NCBI GenBank assembly: GCA_028718465.1
Contig: JAQULX010000003.1
Span: 1-25,882, forward strand
Reading direction: 5' to 3'
Length of the DNA: 25,882 nucleotides
From: Dehalococcoidales bacterium
GTDB lineage: Bacteria > Chloroflexota > Dehalococcoidia > Dehalococcoidales > UBA3254
Positions 16,784 to 23,296 of this stretch are shown one piece after another. The translations under genes were made by a program, and so were the position numbers. The first letter of the stretch is position 1, and every line of letters begins with the position of its first letter. The notes below the pieces were generated by a model that worked only from the letters and a program-made list of their open reading frames with translations, was not told the DNA's origin and made no database searches.

Positions 16784-16813
16784 AGTTAATATAAAACGGA
16801 AAATATATTAACT
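16784..16813. promoter_or_regulatory. Perfect 10-10-10 palindrome, candidate operator
   Basis: AGTTAATATA (16784-16793) and its exact reverse complement TATATTAACT (16804-16813) flank a 10-base spacer. It sits between the two divergent promoters, 25 bases from the minus-strand -35 box and 16 bases from the plus-strand -35 box. It does not match the HspR HAIR consensus as I remember it (CTTGAGT-N7-ACTCAAG), so it may be bound by the second MerR-type protein or by both. Confidence 0.65.
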
Positions 16814-16829
16814 GCCGTTAAAATCATTA

Positions 16830-16858
16830 TTGACACCATTCCTTAGTAATGCTATAAA
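16830..16858 (+). promoter_or_regulatory. Extended -10 consensus promoter of the MerR-GlcG pair
   Basis: TTGACA (16830-16835), a 17-base spacer ending in TGC, and TATAAA (16853-16858) give a perfect -35, a 5/6 -10 and an extended -10. The predicted start near 16865 leaves a leader of about 56 bases. Confidence 0.85.
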
Positions 16859-16920
16859 TTATACAGTCTCTTCTTCAGGCAAGCCTGTTTTCCCATTACA
16901 AGAATCGAGAGGACAACGCG

Positions 16921-17214
16921 TTGACCACACCACAAGACATACTGACTGACTCTAACGGCAAAGAAACTGCCAAATATACCATGGCAGTGGCCGTTATGAT
17001 GACGGGAGTGCCTGCCCATAGAATCAGGAAATTTGAAGAATGCGGCCTTTGCAAGCCGGCCAGGACTGCCAGCAAGCAGCGGTTGTACTCAGATAATGAT
17101 ATTGCCCTTATCCGGAAAATAGCACAACTGGAAAAAGATGGCGTCAACCTGGCGGGCGTGAAGATGATTCTGAGCATGCAGCAGCCAGAAAAAACACGGA
17201 GACCATCTCAATGA
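16921..17214 (+). CDS. Minimal MerR-family DNA-binding protein
   Basis: The 97-residue protein is little more than a MerR winged helix: YTMAVAVMMTGVPAHRIRKFEECGLCKPARTASKQRLYS, then IALIRKIAQLEKDGVNLAGVKMIL. It shares NLAGVK and the RLYS/RMYS wing with the divergent HspR-like protein, so the two are related. There is no long coiled coil or effector domain. The start is TTG at 16921 with GAGAGGA 7 bases upstream. The stop overlaps the following GlcG/HbpS-type gene by ATGA, making stoichiometric synthesis likely. The reasonable inference is that the partner supplies the sensing part. Target genes are unknown apart from the shared promoter region. Confidence 0.85.
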   Translation: MTTPQDILTDSNGKETAKYTMAVAVMMTGVPAHRIRKFEECGLCKPARTASKQRLYSDNDIALIRKIAQLEKDGVNLAGVKMILSMQQPEKTRRPSQ

Positions 17215-17714
17215 CACGTTTTGGTGAAGCGCCCGAATCCTGGAAAGCCGGTACTTATACCTACGGTACCGGTCTCACGCTGAGACAGGCAAAAAAAATG
17301 CTGGAAGCAGGAGAGAAAGAAGCCCTCAAGCAAGAAGTCCCGATGGCAATGGCAATAACCGATTCCGGAGGAAACCTGATGGCCTTTCGCCGCATGGACA
17401 ACACTGCTCTCATGAGTACTCAAATCGCCCTGGACAAGTCCTATACAACCGTCCTCGGCAAACAGCCGACCAGCGATCTGTGTTCCCCTTACAAATCAGG
17501 TCTTCTGGTCCCTCTGTTCTTTCACGAACGCTGGATCACCTTTCCCGGTGGATACCCGATCATAAAAGGGAATGTAATAGTCGGGGGACTGGGGGTGAGC
17601 GGGGGGATTATCGAAGATGTATACGTGGCTAAAGCGGTACTCGCCGCAGGTGGTTTCAGTACGGCCGGGCCTGATGCGTTGATTGCCGAATATGAAGATG
17701 GACTTGAGAAATGA
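17211..17714 (+). CDS. GlcG/HbpS-family (heme-degrading/heme-binding-like) protein
   Basis: The 167-residue product fits the GlcG/HbpS (DUF336) alpha-beta fold: LTLRQAKKMLEAGEKEALKQ, AMAITDSGGNLMAFRRMDNTALMS, ALDKSYTTVLGK, FPGGYPIIKGNVIVGGLGVSGG and a closing EDVYVAKAVLAA helix. HbpS in Streptomyces binds heme and modulates a two-component sensor; other members have no assigned activity. No signal peptide is present, so it is cytoplasmic. The ATG overlaps the MerR-type stop by four bases. Translational coupling to a minimal DNA-binding protein suggests a ligand- or redox-sensing function, which is inference. Ligand identity is not visible. Confidence 0.85.
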   Translation: MTRFGEAPESWKAGTYTYGTGLTLRQAKKMLEAGEKEALKQEVPMAMAITDSGGNLMAFRRMDNTALMSTQIALDKSYTTVLGKQPTSDLCSPYKSGLLVPLFFHERWITFPGGYPIIKGNVIVGGLGVSGGIIEDVYVAKAVLAAGGFSTAGPDALIAEYEDGLEK

Positions 17715-17739
17715 CACGGCTGCGGCGTAAAGGTTCAGT

Positions 17740-18486
17740 CTACTGCTCTTTCCACTCTATCAGGCGACTTGACCAGGCTTCCCTGACAGCTTCTGCCAGG
17801 CCAGCCTGATTCGGCTCCCGGATATTAAGCAATATATCCAGAGTCCGGTTATCGAATTGGTGCAGAAACCGGCACTGACGGCGAAACTCACGCACTGTTT
17901 CCCGCACCCCACCGTAAAATATAAACTCAATCTGTCTCTCATACGGCTCCAACTGCTCCCGGACATGCCCGCAGACTCTGGTGAAGAAGGTCTCCATCTG
18001 CTTCTCCCGGTGCCTTTCAAACCGGTGGGAGGAAGACCCTCCCTGACGGTGACGGGCATGTACCAGGCCGGTACCAACCTTGCTCGAATGCAACACCTCC
18101 CCTCTCACCACACCGGTCCCGTAGGCTCCCAGCCTCACCAGCACCAGGCCGAATATGAACTCCTTCTGAAGAAGGGAGCGGAGTGTCTCTATCTCGCAGA
18201 CTCCGGATACTCTTTCCTCACGGACGGGGAAAGGGGGCAATATCAGGTAATGGTGATGCGGTCCCCAGAACAGGACTGCTCCGGTAGGTGATTCAGCCAT
18301 AACTCCGGCCAGGTCTTCCGGCGCTGTTTTGATATCCAGGATAGTCTCCAGGAGACCTTCAACATTTATCCGGGGAGAGCCGGGAGGAAGGCATAAGGAC
18401 GCCATTTCGTTAGAGCGGGCGCTGAGTTCTTCCAGTAAATGCAACAACCTGCCCCTGGACAGTTTATAGCGGCTGACAGACAACAC
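17740..18486 (-). CDS. Vms1-like / acVLRF1-type eRF1-fold protein, putative peptidyl-tRNA hydrolase for ribosome rescue
   Basis: The 248-residue protein carries GTGLVHARHRQGGSSSHRFE (138-157) followed by RHREKQMETFF. This is the loop signature of the Vms1/ANKZF1-like release-factor superfamily, in the version found in Actinobacteria and Chloroflexota. Q148 before GGSS is the candidate catalytic glutamine. Eukaryotic Vms1 cleaves peptidyl-tRNA on split 60S subunits; the bacterial form is predicted to do likewise on stalled 50S complexes. The preceding part (FIFGLVLVRLGAYGTGVVRGE) and the following IEFIFYGGVRETV fit the alpha/beta fold. The GTG start at 18486 has AAAGGAG 7 bases upstream. It converges on the glcG-like gene, 25 bases apart, and is monocistronic. 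The function is predicted, not shown. Confidence 0.78.
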   Translation of the reverse strand: MLSVSRYKLSRGRLLHLLEELSARSNEMASLCLPPGSPRINVEGLLETILDIKTAPEDLAGVMAESPTGAVLFWGPHHHYLILPPFPVREERVSGVCEIETLRSLLQKEFIFGLVLVRLGAYGTGVVRGEVLHSSKVGTGLVHARHRQGGSSSHRFERHREKQMETFFTRVCGHVREQLEPYERQIEFIFYGGVRETVREFRRQCRFLHQFDNRTLDILLNIREPNQAGLAEAVREAWSSRLIEWKEQ

Positions 18487-18621
18487 GGCTTGCTCCTTTT
18501 AAATGAAATCCCGGCGCCGGGCAGTTCCAAGAATGGCAGTATTTTGTCATATTTCATTGGTATAGTCAATAACTATCCCCGTGGGTGGGGAGGGAGTGAA
18601 TGATTGAAGATTAAAGATAGA

Positions 18622-18692
18622 GGAAGAGGGTGAAGGAGACCACCCCACTCTGAGATTCTTCAACCTGCCCATTGCAGGCCTCCAGCATGACA
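18622..18692 (+). repeat. Dispersed non-coding repeat, copy 2
   Basis: The same ordered blocks as at 683-794 appear: GGAAGAGGG purine stretch, CCACCCCACTC, GATTCTTC (18654-18661) and TCCAGCATGACA (18681-18692). The central part CCTGC-CCATT-GCAGG forms a small hairpin. Same orientation as copy 1, with a shorter interior. Confidence 0.6.
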
Positions 18693-18730
18693 CATTGATA
18701 TCGCGATTCTTTTAGGTTATGGCTGGCGGA

Positions 18731-18773
18731 TAAAAAACAAACTGGCTGGAAATGTTATCACAGCCAGTTTGTT
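18731..18773 (-). terminator. Rho-independent terminator of the HNH/zinc-ribbon unit
   Basis: A perfect 13-bp stem (18761-18773 with 18736-18748) and 12-base loop is followed on the minus strand by a T run (18737-18732). It lies 30 bases after the 55-aa zinc-ribbon stop. Confidence 0.88.
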
Positions 18774-18802
18774 GCAAATCTAGTTTTCAATTTCTTACTT
18801 TT

Positions 18803-18970
18803 TTATACTAAGGTCGCATCCCTTTTTGACCAAACGTGTATATTCCCACATAATGGACACTTTACAGAATTATTGGTAAGAGTACTACTTTCAAAGGAAG
18901 CTTTATCCATAGCAATCCCAGTGGATACCAACTTCCCTGTTTGAGGGCATCTAATCATAACTTGTCCCAT
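18803..18970 (-). CDS. Small zinc-ribbon protein (55 aa)
   Basis: Reading the minus strand from ATG at 18970 gives 55 residues beginning MGQVMIRCPQTGKLVSTGI, with a second half SVKCPLCGNIHVWSKRDA. CP.TG plus CPLCG and a following His form a compact zinc ribbon. I recall similar small unannotated proteins in many bacteria with the CP.TG ... CP.CG..H.W pattern. AAAGGAG is 7 bases upstream of the ATG. It follows the HNH gene by 42 bases and shares its AT-rich composition and downstream terminator, so the two form one unit. The function is unknown; nucleic-acid binding is plausible. Confidence 0.8.
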   Translation of the reverse strand: MGQVMIRCPQTGKLVSTGIAMDKASFESSTLTNNSVKCPLCGNIHVWSKRDATLV

Positions 18971-19012
18971 TTATTTTCTCCTTTGCAATATTTGAATCAA
19001 ATCCAGATGATA

Positions 19013-19879
19013 TTATTGATCAATATCGTCATCTTGATTGTGTTTTATAAGGAAATTTCTTAGAATTTGTAGTGATCTCTGTCTATCTAAATTGTATCGT
19101 GGTACTCCGTCTATTGGTAACCCTTTACTAACATTAGGAATAGGGAATCCGATAGAAAAACCAACCGGGACATTTTGCGTTATATTACCATGAAGAAAAA
19201 TGCCATTGTTTACAACGAAAGCATAGTTATTTCTAATAATTATTTCGATTCCATTTCTAAGGATTCTACCTTTGGATATTGTTATTCCATCAGGTGGATT
19301 AAAAATAAGTTGAAGGAGAATTATCCTTCTTTCTTCCCTAATTGTTAAAGTTTGCCCTATCCATTCAATATCCCACTGTTTAGTGTCATAAACTAATTCA
19401 TTTTCTATTATTTTAAGAATTGGTTTATTATATTGGTCAAAGGCAAAAAAATTCAAAAAGAGTTTTCCTTGTAAAATTTTAAAACCGACCATCGGCAATC
19501 CGTCAATCACTAATGGGGCGAACACTCTACCTTCAACCAAACCATAATAAGAAAAAACATTGTCTGCAAGTATTAAATTAACATTATCACCCGAATAGTG
19601 TAACAAATAATTCTGTGATATTCCCGAACGTTTATTATATGGGTTGTTGTTTGCTTTAACAACGTCTTCTTTGGGTAATAATCCTTTGGTTCGTTCGCTA
19701 TGATGTTTATCGCATAATAGAGTAATTTCTTCTGCTACATGCCTATGAACTACTGCCCAGCCTTCCATATGTTCATACTCATAAAGTGGTGAACCACATA
19801 TCACACATCCAAAACCACATCGTTGACGAACTTCTCTTTTTATCTCGTAAGGTATCGGAGGTCTTTGTTCTCTAACCAT
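19013..19879 (-). CDS. HNH-type endonuclease-like protein with uncharacterised C-terminal domain
   Basis: The 288-residue protein has an N-terminal HNH-like zinc core: CGFGCVICG (C25, C28), YEYEH (H37), then ITLLCDKHH (C56, H59, H60) and SERTKG. HNH proteins usually cut DNA with one divalent metal. The region from about 100 to 288 is rich in beta-strand and aromatic residues and I recognise no family there; it could give target recognition. The ATG at 19879 has only a weak AAGG. Composition is strongly AT-rich compared with all surrounding genes, suggesting horizontal acquisition. No methyltransferase, integrase or phage gene is adjacent. A solitary defence or homing-type nuclease is possible; neither is demonstrated. 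Confidence 0.8.
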   Translation of the reverse strand: MVREQRPPIPYEIKREVRQRCGFGCVICGSPLYEYEHMEGWAVVHRHVAEEITLLCDKHHSERTKGLLPKEDVVKANNNPYNKRSGISQNYLLHYSGDNVNLILADNVFSYYGLVEGRVFAPLVIDGLPMVGFKILQGKLFLNFFAFDQYNKPILKIIENELVYDTKQWDIEWIGQTLTIREERRIILLQLIFNPPDGITISKGRILRNGIEIIIRNNYAFVVNNGIFLHGNITQNVPVGFSIGFPIPNVSKGLPIDGVPRYNLDRQRSLQILRNFLIKHNQDDDIDQ

Positions 19880-19925
19880 TTTTACAAACCTTATAATTAG
19901 TCTTTTATGCTATGGCCCTAACGCT

Positions 19926-19931
19926 ATTATA
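19926..19931 (-). promoter_or_regulatory. Candidate -10 box of the HNH unit
   Basis: The minus strand carries a perfect TATAAT at 19931-19926, placing a start about 40 bases before the HNH ATG. The -35 region (TTCAAT at 18-base spacing) is weak, so this is tentative. Confidence 0.35.
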
Positions 19932-20075
19932 GCTCCAGCAAAAGCCTCTATTGAAGCCTTTTCCAGATGATAACAGTTGAGGCCCATCTTCCAGAGATCT
20001 TCCTAATAACGCCTGGCAGACTGCATTGTTTTCAATATTGACTGTCCGGCACATCCGAGACCCCCCCAGCTTATC

Positions 20076-20990
20076 CTAATCACCCGGCTTTTCCCTCAAG
20101 CTGCAAGGACAGGAACAGGTTTTGCATTCATTATCACACGGCTCTATGTGAATAATCATGCTGGTATGCGGTAATTTCCGGCGAATATCCTGTTCCAGAT
20201 GCTCCGTTACCCTGTGGGCTTCGGCCACACTGGCTGCACGGGGAACAACGAGGTGCAGATCGATAAATCTTTGATATCCCGAGTTACGGGTGCGCAGGTT
20301 ATGGAATCCTACCAGTTGAGAGCAATGTTCCATAATAGTAGATCTGATAATCTCTTCTTCGTTCTGCGGTAATTTCACATCTATTAAAGAAGGAGACGAT
20401 CTTCTTAAAACCATAACTCCGGACCTGAATATCCATAAAGAAAACAGCAGGGCAATAACCAGGTCAACCAGGACTGCCCCGGTAAAATGGACAATAATCA
20501 GCCCAATCAGCACTACCAGACCTGAGTAGAGGTCCGCAGATACGGTATTCACATTTTTCCCCAGGATAGCTGAGTTATTCAACCAGGGAATTCGCGATAG
20601 ATAACGGAACATAATAAAACTGGCGAGTATGGAAAAAGCCATGACCGCCATACCAGCCACAGTCTGTATTTCAGCGGGCCCGTCAACTATCCGGCGGGCG
20701 GCATAATACACTATCAGACAGCCGATAAAAAACATCACCAGCGCCTGAATAACAGCGGCGATATTCTCGATCTTGCCGTGGCCGAATGGATGCTCCCTGT
20801 CGGCCGGTCTGGAGGCAATCCCGGCTACCAAAAACAAAATAATAACGGCGGACAGTTCGAAAAAACTGCCCGCCGCTTGTGCCAGGATACCAAGACTGCC
20901 GGTAATTGCTCCCACTGCAACCTTGAGCGCCAGCAGTCCGGCGGTCAGGATTAGAGAAACCCGGACTGCCTGGCTACCAGCAGGTACCAT
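20076..20990 (-). CDS. Cation diffusion facilitator (CDF)-family membrane protein with altered metal site
   Basis: The 304-residue protein has the CDF plan: about six membrane segments over residues 10-200, the loop REHPFGHGKIENIAA, and a cytoplasmic C-terminal domain (about 205-283, LHLVVPRAASVAEAHRVTEHLEQDI). Aligned with YiiP, the transport site D45/D49/H153/D157 becomes G41/E45/T149/D153, so it is not a standard zinc exporter. A cysteine cluster (C285, C289, C292, C294, C296) ends the protein and may bind metal. The ATG lies two bases after the secF stop with AAAGG inside the secF end, so it is co-translated with secDF. Transport activity is uncertain; substrate unknown. Confidence 0.85.
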   Translation of the reverse strand: MVPAGSQAVRVSLILTAGLLALKVAVGAITGSLGILAQAAGSFFELSAVIILFLVAGIASRPADREHPFGHGKIENIAAVIQALVMFFIGCLIVYYAARRIVDGPAEIQTVAGMAVMAFSILASFIMFRYLSRIPWLNNSAILGKNVNTVSADLYSGLVVLIGLIIVHFTGAVLVDLVIALLFSLWIFRSGVMVLRRSSPSLIDVKLPQNEEEIIRSTIMEHCSQLVGFHNLRTRNSGYQRFIDLHLVVPRAASVAEAHRVTEHLEQDIRRKLPHTSMIIHIEPCDNECKTCSCPCSLREKPGD

Positions 20991-20992
20991 AG

Positions 20993-21919
20993 TTAACCTT
21001 TGGCTTTAACGGCAACCATTCCTTCATTACTTTTCCCAGATAATGAGCCCCATTCTTTCTTCTGCCAGGATACCAGAAGGCCGGGTACGACGCAGGTTGA
21101 ATTGAACACACCGGAAACAACTCCGATAATCAGGACCACCACAAAGTTCTGTATGGAAGCTCCCACGAATAAGGCCAGAGCAAACAGAGTGAACAGGGTA
21201 GTCAGACTGGTATTGATTGACCGGTTTAAGGTCTCAACCACGCTATTATTGGTAACGACGGCAAAATCAGGGCTTACCCCTCTTTTGACGTTCTCTCTGA
21301 TTCTATCGAATACAATAACTGTATTGTTAATGCTATAACCAATAACTGCCAGAACACCCGTCATGAACATCAGGTTGATTTCCCATCCCAGAATACCTCC
21401 CAGGATGGAAAAAACGCCCAGAGCTATCAGAGCATCCAGCACCAGTCCCACAATAGCGCAAACGCCGAAGCGGAAAGGGTTCGGCATTCTCCGGAACGCC
21501 CAGGCAATATAGAGCAGCATGGCAACAGCTGCTATTACAACGGCAATAGCAGCATTACGGGCTGTCTCCGAAGCAATCATTGCTGAAACATTATCAAACT
21601 CTTTTTCCTGAAGATCGCCGAACCGTGCGGTCAACCCTGACAGGATCTGGTCTTTAGCCGCTTCATCAAGCTCAACAGTCCGGATTATGTAATCACCAGT
21701 CCCTGTCCGCTGGATCAGGGCGCCCTGGTAGCCCAGGTTACCGAGCTCAGATCCAAGATCTTCCTGGTCTACCGGGTTATTAAATCCCACAGTCAAAATT
21801 GACCCGCTGCTGAACTCCACCCCGGTCTTCAGTCCGGTAGTCACCAGCGATACGACACATACCACTAACAGTACAGCCGCAATGATGAAAAACCACAACC
21901 TTTTACCTACTATATCCAT
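20993..21919 (-). CDS. secF: Protein translocase subunit SecF
   Basis: SecF pairs with SecD to use the proton gradient to pull exported proteins through SecYEG. The 308-residue product has TM1 near the N-terminus, an extracytoplasmic segment containing GVEFSSGSIL, and five further membrane helices holding the signature AVIGYSINNTVIVFDRIREN. I chose the ATG at 21919, one base after the secD stop, with AGGTGG at good distance. A GTG at 21931 in frame would overlap secD and lose that site. It is the middle gene of secD-secF-CDF. Confidence 0.96.
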   Translation of the reverse strand: MDIVGKRLWFFIIAAVLLVVCVVSLVTTGLKTGVEFSSGSILTVGFNNPVDQEDLGSELGNLGYQGALIQRTGTGDYIIRTVELDEAAKDQILSGLTARFGDLQEKEFDNVSAMIASETARNAAIAVVIAAVAMLLYIAWAFRRMPNPFRFGVCAIVGLVLDALIALGVFSILGGILGWEINLMFMTGVLAVIGYSINNTVIVFDRIRENVKRGVSPDFAVVTNNSVVETLNRSINTSLTTLFTLFALALFVGASIQNFVVVLIIGVVSGVFNSTCVVPGLLVSWQKKEWGSLSGKSNEGMVAVKAKG

Positions 21920-21920
21920 A

Positions 21921-23267
21921 TTACTTACCACCTGAATACATAGTGAATAATGAGACTTTCCGGGCTATCTGCGAACCGATAAACAACCGCAGCAAAGTGC
22001 GGGTAACCACGATAGCTGTAAACATGCTTACTATCACACCAATGCCGAGAGTAAGGGCAAAGCCCATCACCGGTCCGCTGGCCACAATGGTATTACCCAG
22101 CATAAATAGTACAATACAGGCTATTATGGTGGTGACGTTGCTGTCAAAGATGGCTGACCAGGCCCTTTTGAAACCAGCCTCGATAGCTGCTCCCAGGGTC
22201 CGGCCGGCCCGAATCTCTTCCTTCATCCTTTCGAAGATCAAAATGTTAGCATCCACCGCCATTCCCAGGGATAGGACAAACCCTCCCAGACCGGCCAGGG
22301 TTAAGGTAACCGGCACCAGTTTAAATATCGATATAACCGTAAAAGCGTAGAATACCAGGGCCAGACAGGCCAGGAAACCCGGCAACCGGTAATAAATGAT
22401 CATGAAGATCATCACCAGGATAACACCAATTAAGCCGGCTTTCACCGCCATATTCACAAAGTCCGCTCCGATAACAGGAGAAACCGTCTGCTCATAGATG
22501 GGGGTCAGCGGGACTTCTATGCGCCCTGCATTAAGCAACTGGCTGAGCTGAGTGGCTTCGGTCTGACTCAAGCCTTCGATGATTCCGCGGTCCGTGATCT
22601 GGGCCTGTACGGTCGGTGCAATGGGGAGTTCGTCATCTCCCTTCAGAGCCTCATCTCCTGAGAAGATACCCAGCGGCTGTCCGATCATTCTCTGCGTGAT
22701 CTGGCCAGACAACTGTTTGCCGGTATCATCCCATTCAAAAGCCAGAATGAGCTTGCCCAGGTTATCCGTAGTAATATAAGTGTTCTGCTTGAAATAGGCG
22801 CTGGTAAGTTCGAATTCCTCTCCATTGATGGTACCCATCGCCGGCTTCCATTTCCCAAATTCATTGGTCCATTTAATGTCCGGATCATTCTCATCGGTAA
22901 CCCGCTCACCAAATTCCAGTATAGCGGTCTGCCCGATCACTGCTTTAGCTCTATCCACATCGCTGATGCCCGGCAATTCCACCAGTATACGGTCTTCTCC
23001 CTGTTTCTGGATCACCGGTTCAGCAACACCAAAAATATCCACCCTGCTGCGGATAGCCGCCACATCGGCGTCTATAGCCGCTGCTCTCTCAGCGGGGTCG
23101 ATCTTGGAAAGGTCAGCCAGATAGACTATGTGAACTCCACCTTTCAAGTCCAGTCCCAGCGTAACGCCCTTGCCGGCTAAAAGGCCATTATCGACAGGAA
23201 AAACAATAACGGCAGCGATGACAAGGATCGCCAGGATGATTGTGAAAACAACTGTATTTTTACGCAT
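21921..23267 (-). CDS. secD: Protein translocase subunit SecD
   Basis: The roughly 448-residue SecD has an N-terminal membrane helix, the conserved LGLDLKGGVHIVY motif, a periplasmic-type P1 domain (about 50-265, with ILVELPGI and GRIEVPL) and five C-terminal helices with SLGMAVDANILIFERMKEE. SecD and SecF are separate chains, the usual state outside some Firmicutes. The ATG at 23267 follows AGGG by 5 bases; a GTG at 23273 is an equally in-frame alternative. It lies about 25-30 bases after cca and overlaps nothing. Confidence 0.96.
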   Translation of the reverse strand: MRKNTVVFTIILAILVIAAVIVFPVDNGLLAGKGVTLGLDLKGGVHIVYLADLSKIDPAERAAAIDADVAAIRSRVDIFGVAEPVIQKQGEDRILVELPGISDVDRAKAVIGQTAILEFGERVTDENDPDIKWTNEFGKWKPAMGTINGEEFELTSAYFKQNTYITTDNLGKLILAFEWDDTGKQLSGQITQRMIGQPLGIFSGDEALKGDDELPIAPTVQAQITDRGIIEGLSQTEATQLSQLLNAGRIEVPLTPIYEQTVSPVIGADFVNMAVKAGLIGVILVMIFMIIYYRLPGFLACLALVFYAFTVISIFKLVPVTLTLAGLGGFVLSLGMAVDANILIFERMKEEIRAGRTLGAAIEAGFKRAWSAIFDSNVTTIIACIVLFMLGNTIVASGPVMGFALTLGIGVIVSMFTAIVVTRTLLRLFIGSQIARKVSLFTMYSGGK

Positions 23268-23296
23268 GGCCACCCTACTCTTCTAATTTTTGTTCT

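Larger units (their letters stand above)
18487..18802. other. Intergenic stretch with repeat copy 2 and a terminator
   Basis: This region holds the acVLRF1-type gene's ribosome site, repeat copy 2 (18622-18692) and the terminator of the HNH/zinc-ribbon unit (18731-18773). No additional gene was seen. Confidence 0.6.

Noticed and set aside
17857..18291. 144-aa plus-strand frame opposite the Vms1-like gene
   Set aside because: The minus-strand frame carries the family motif and a good ribosome site, so this is an antisense shadow.
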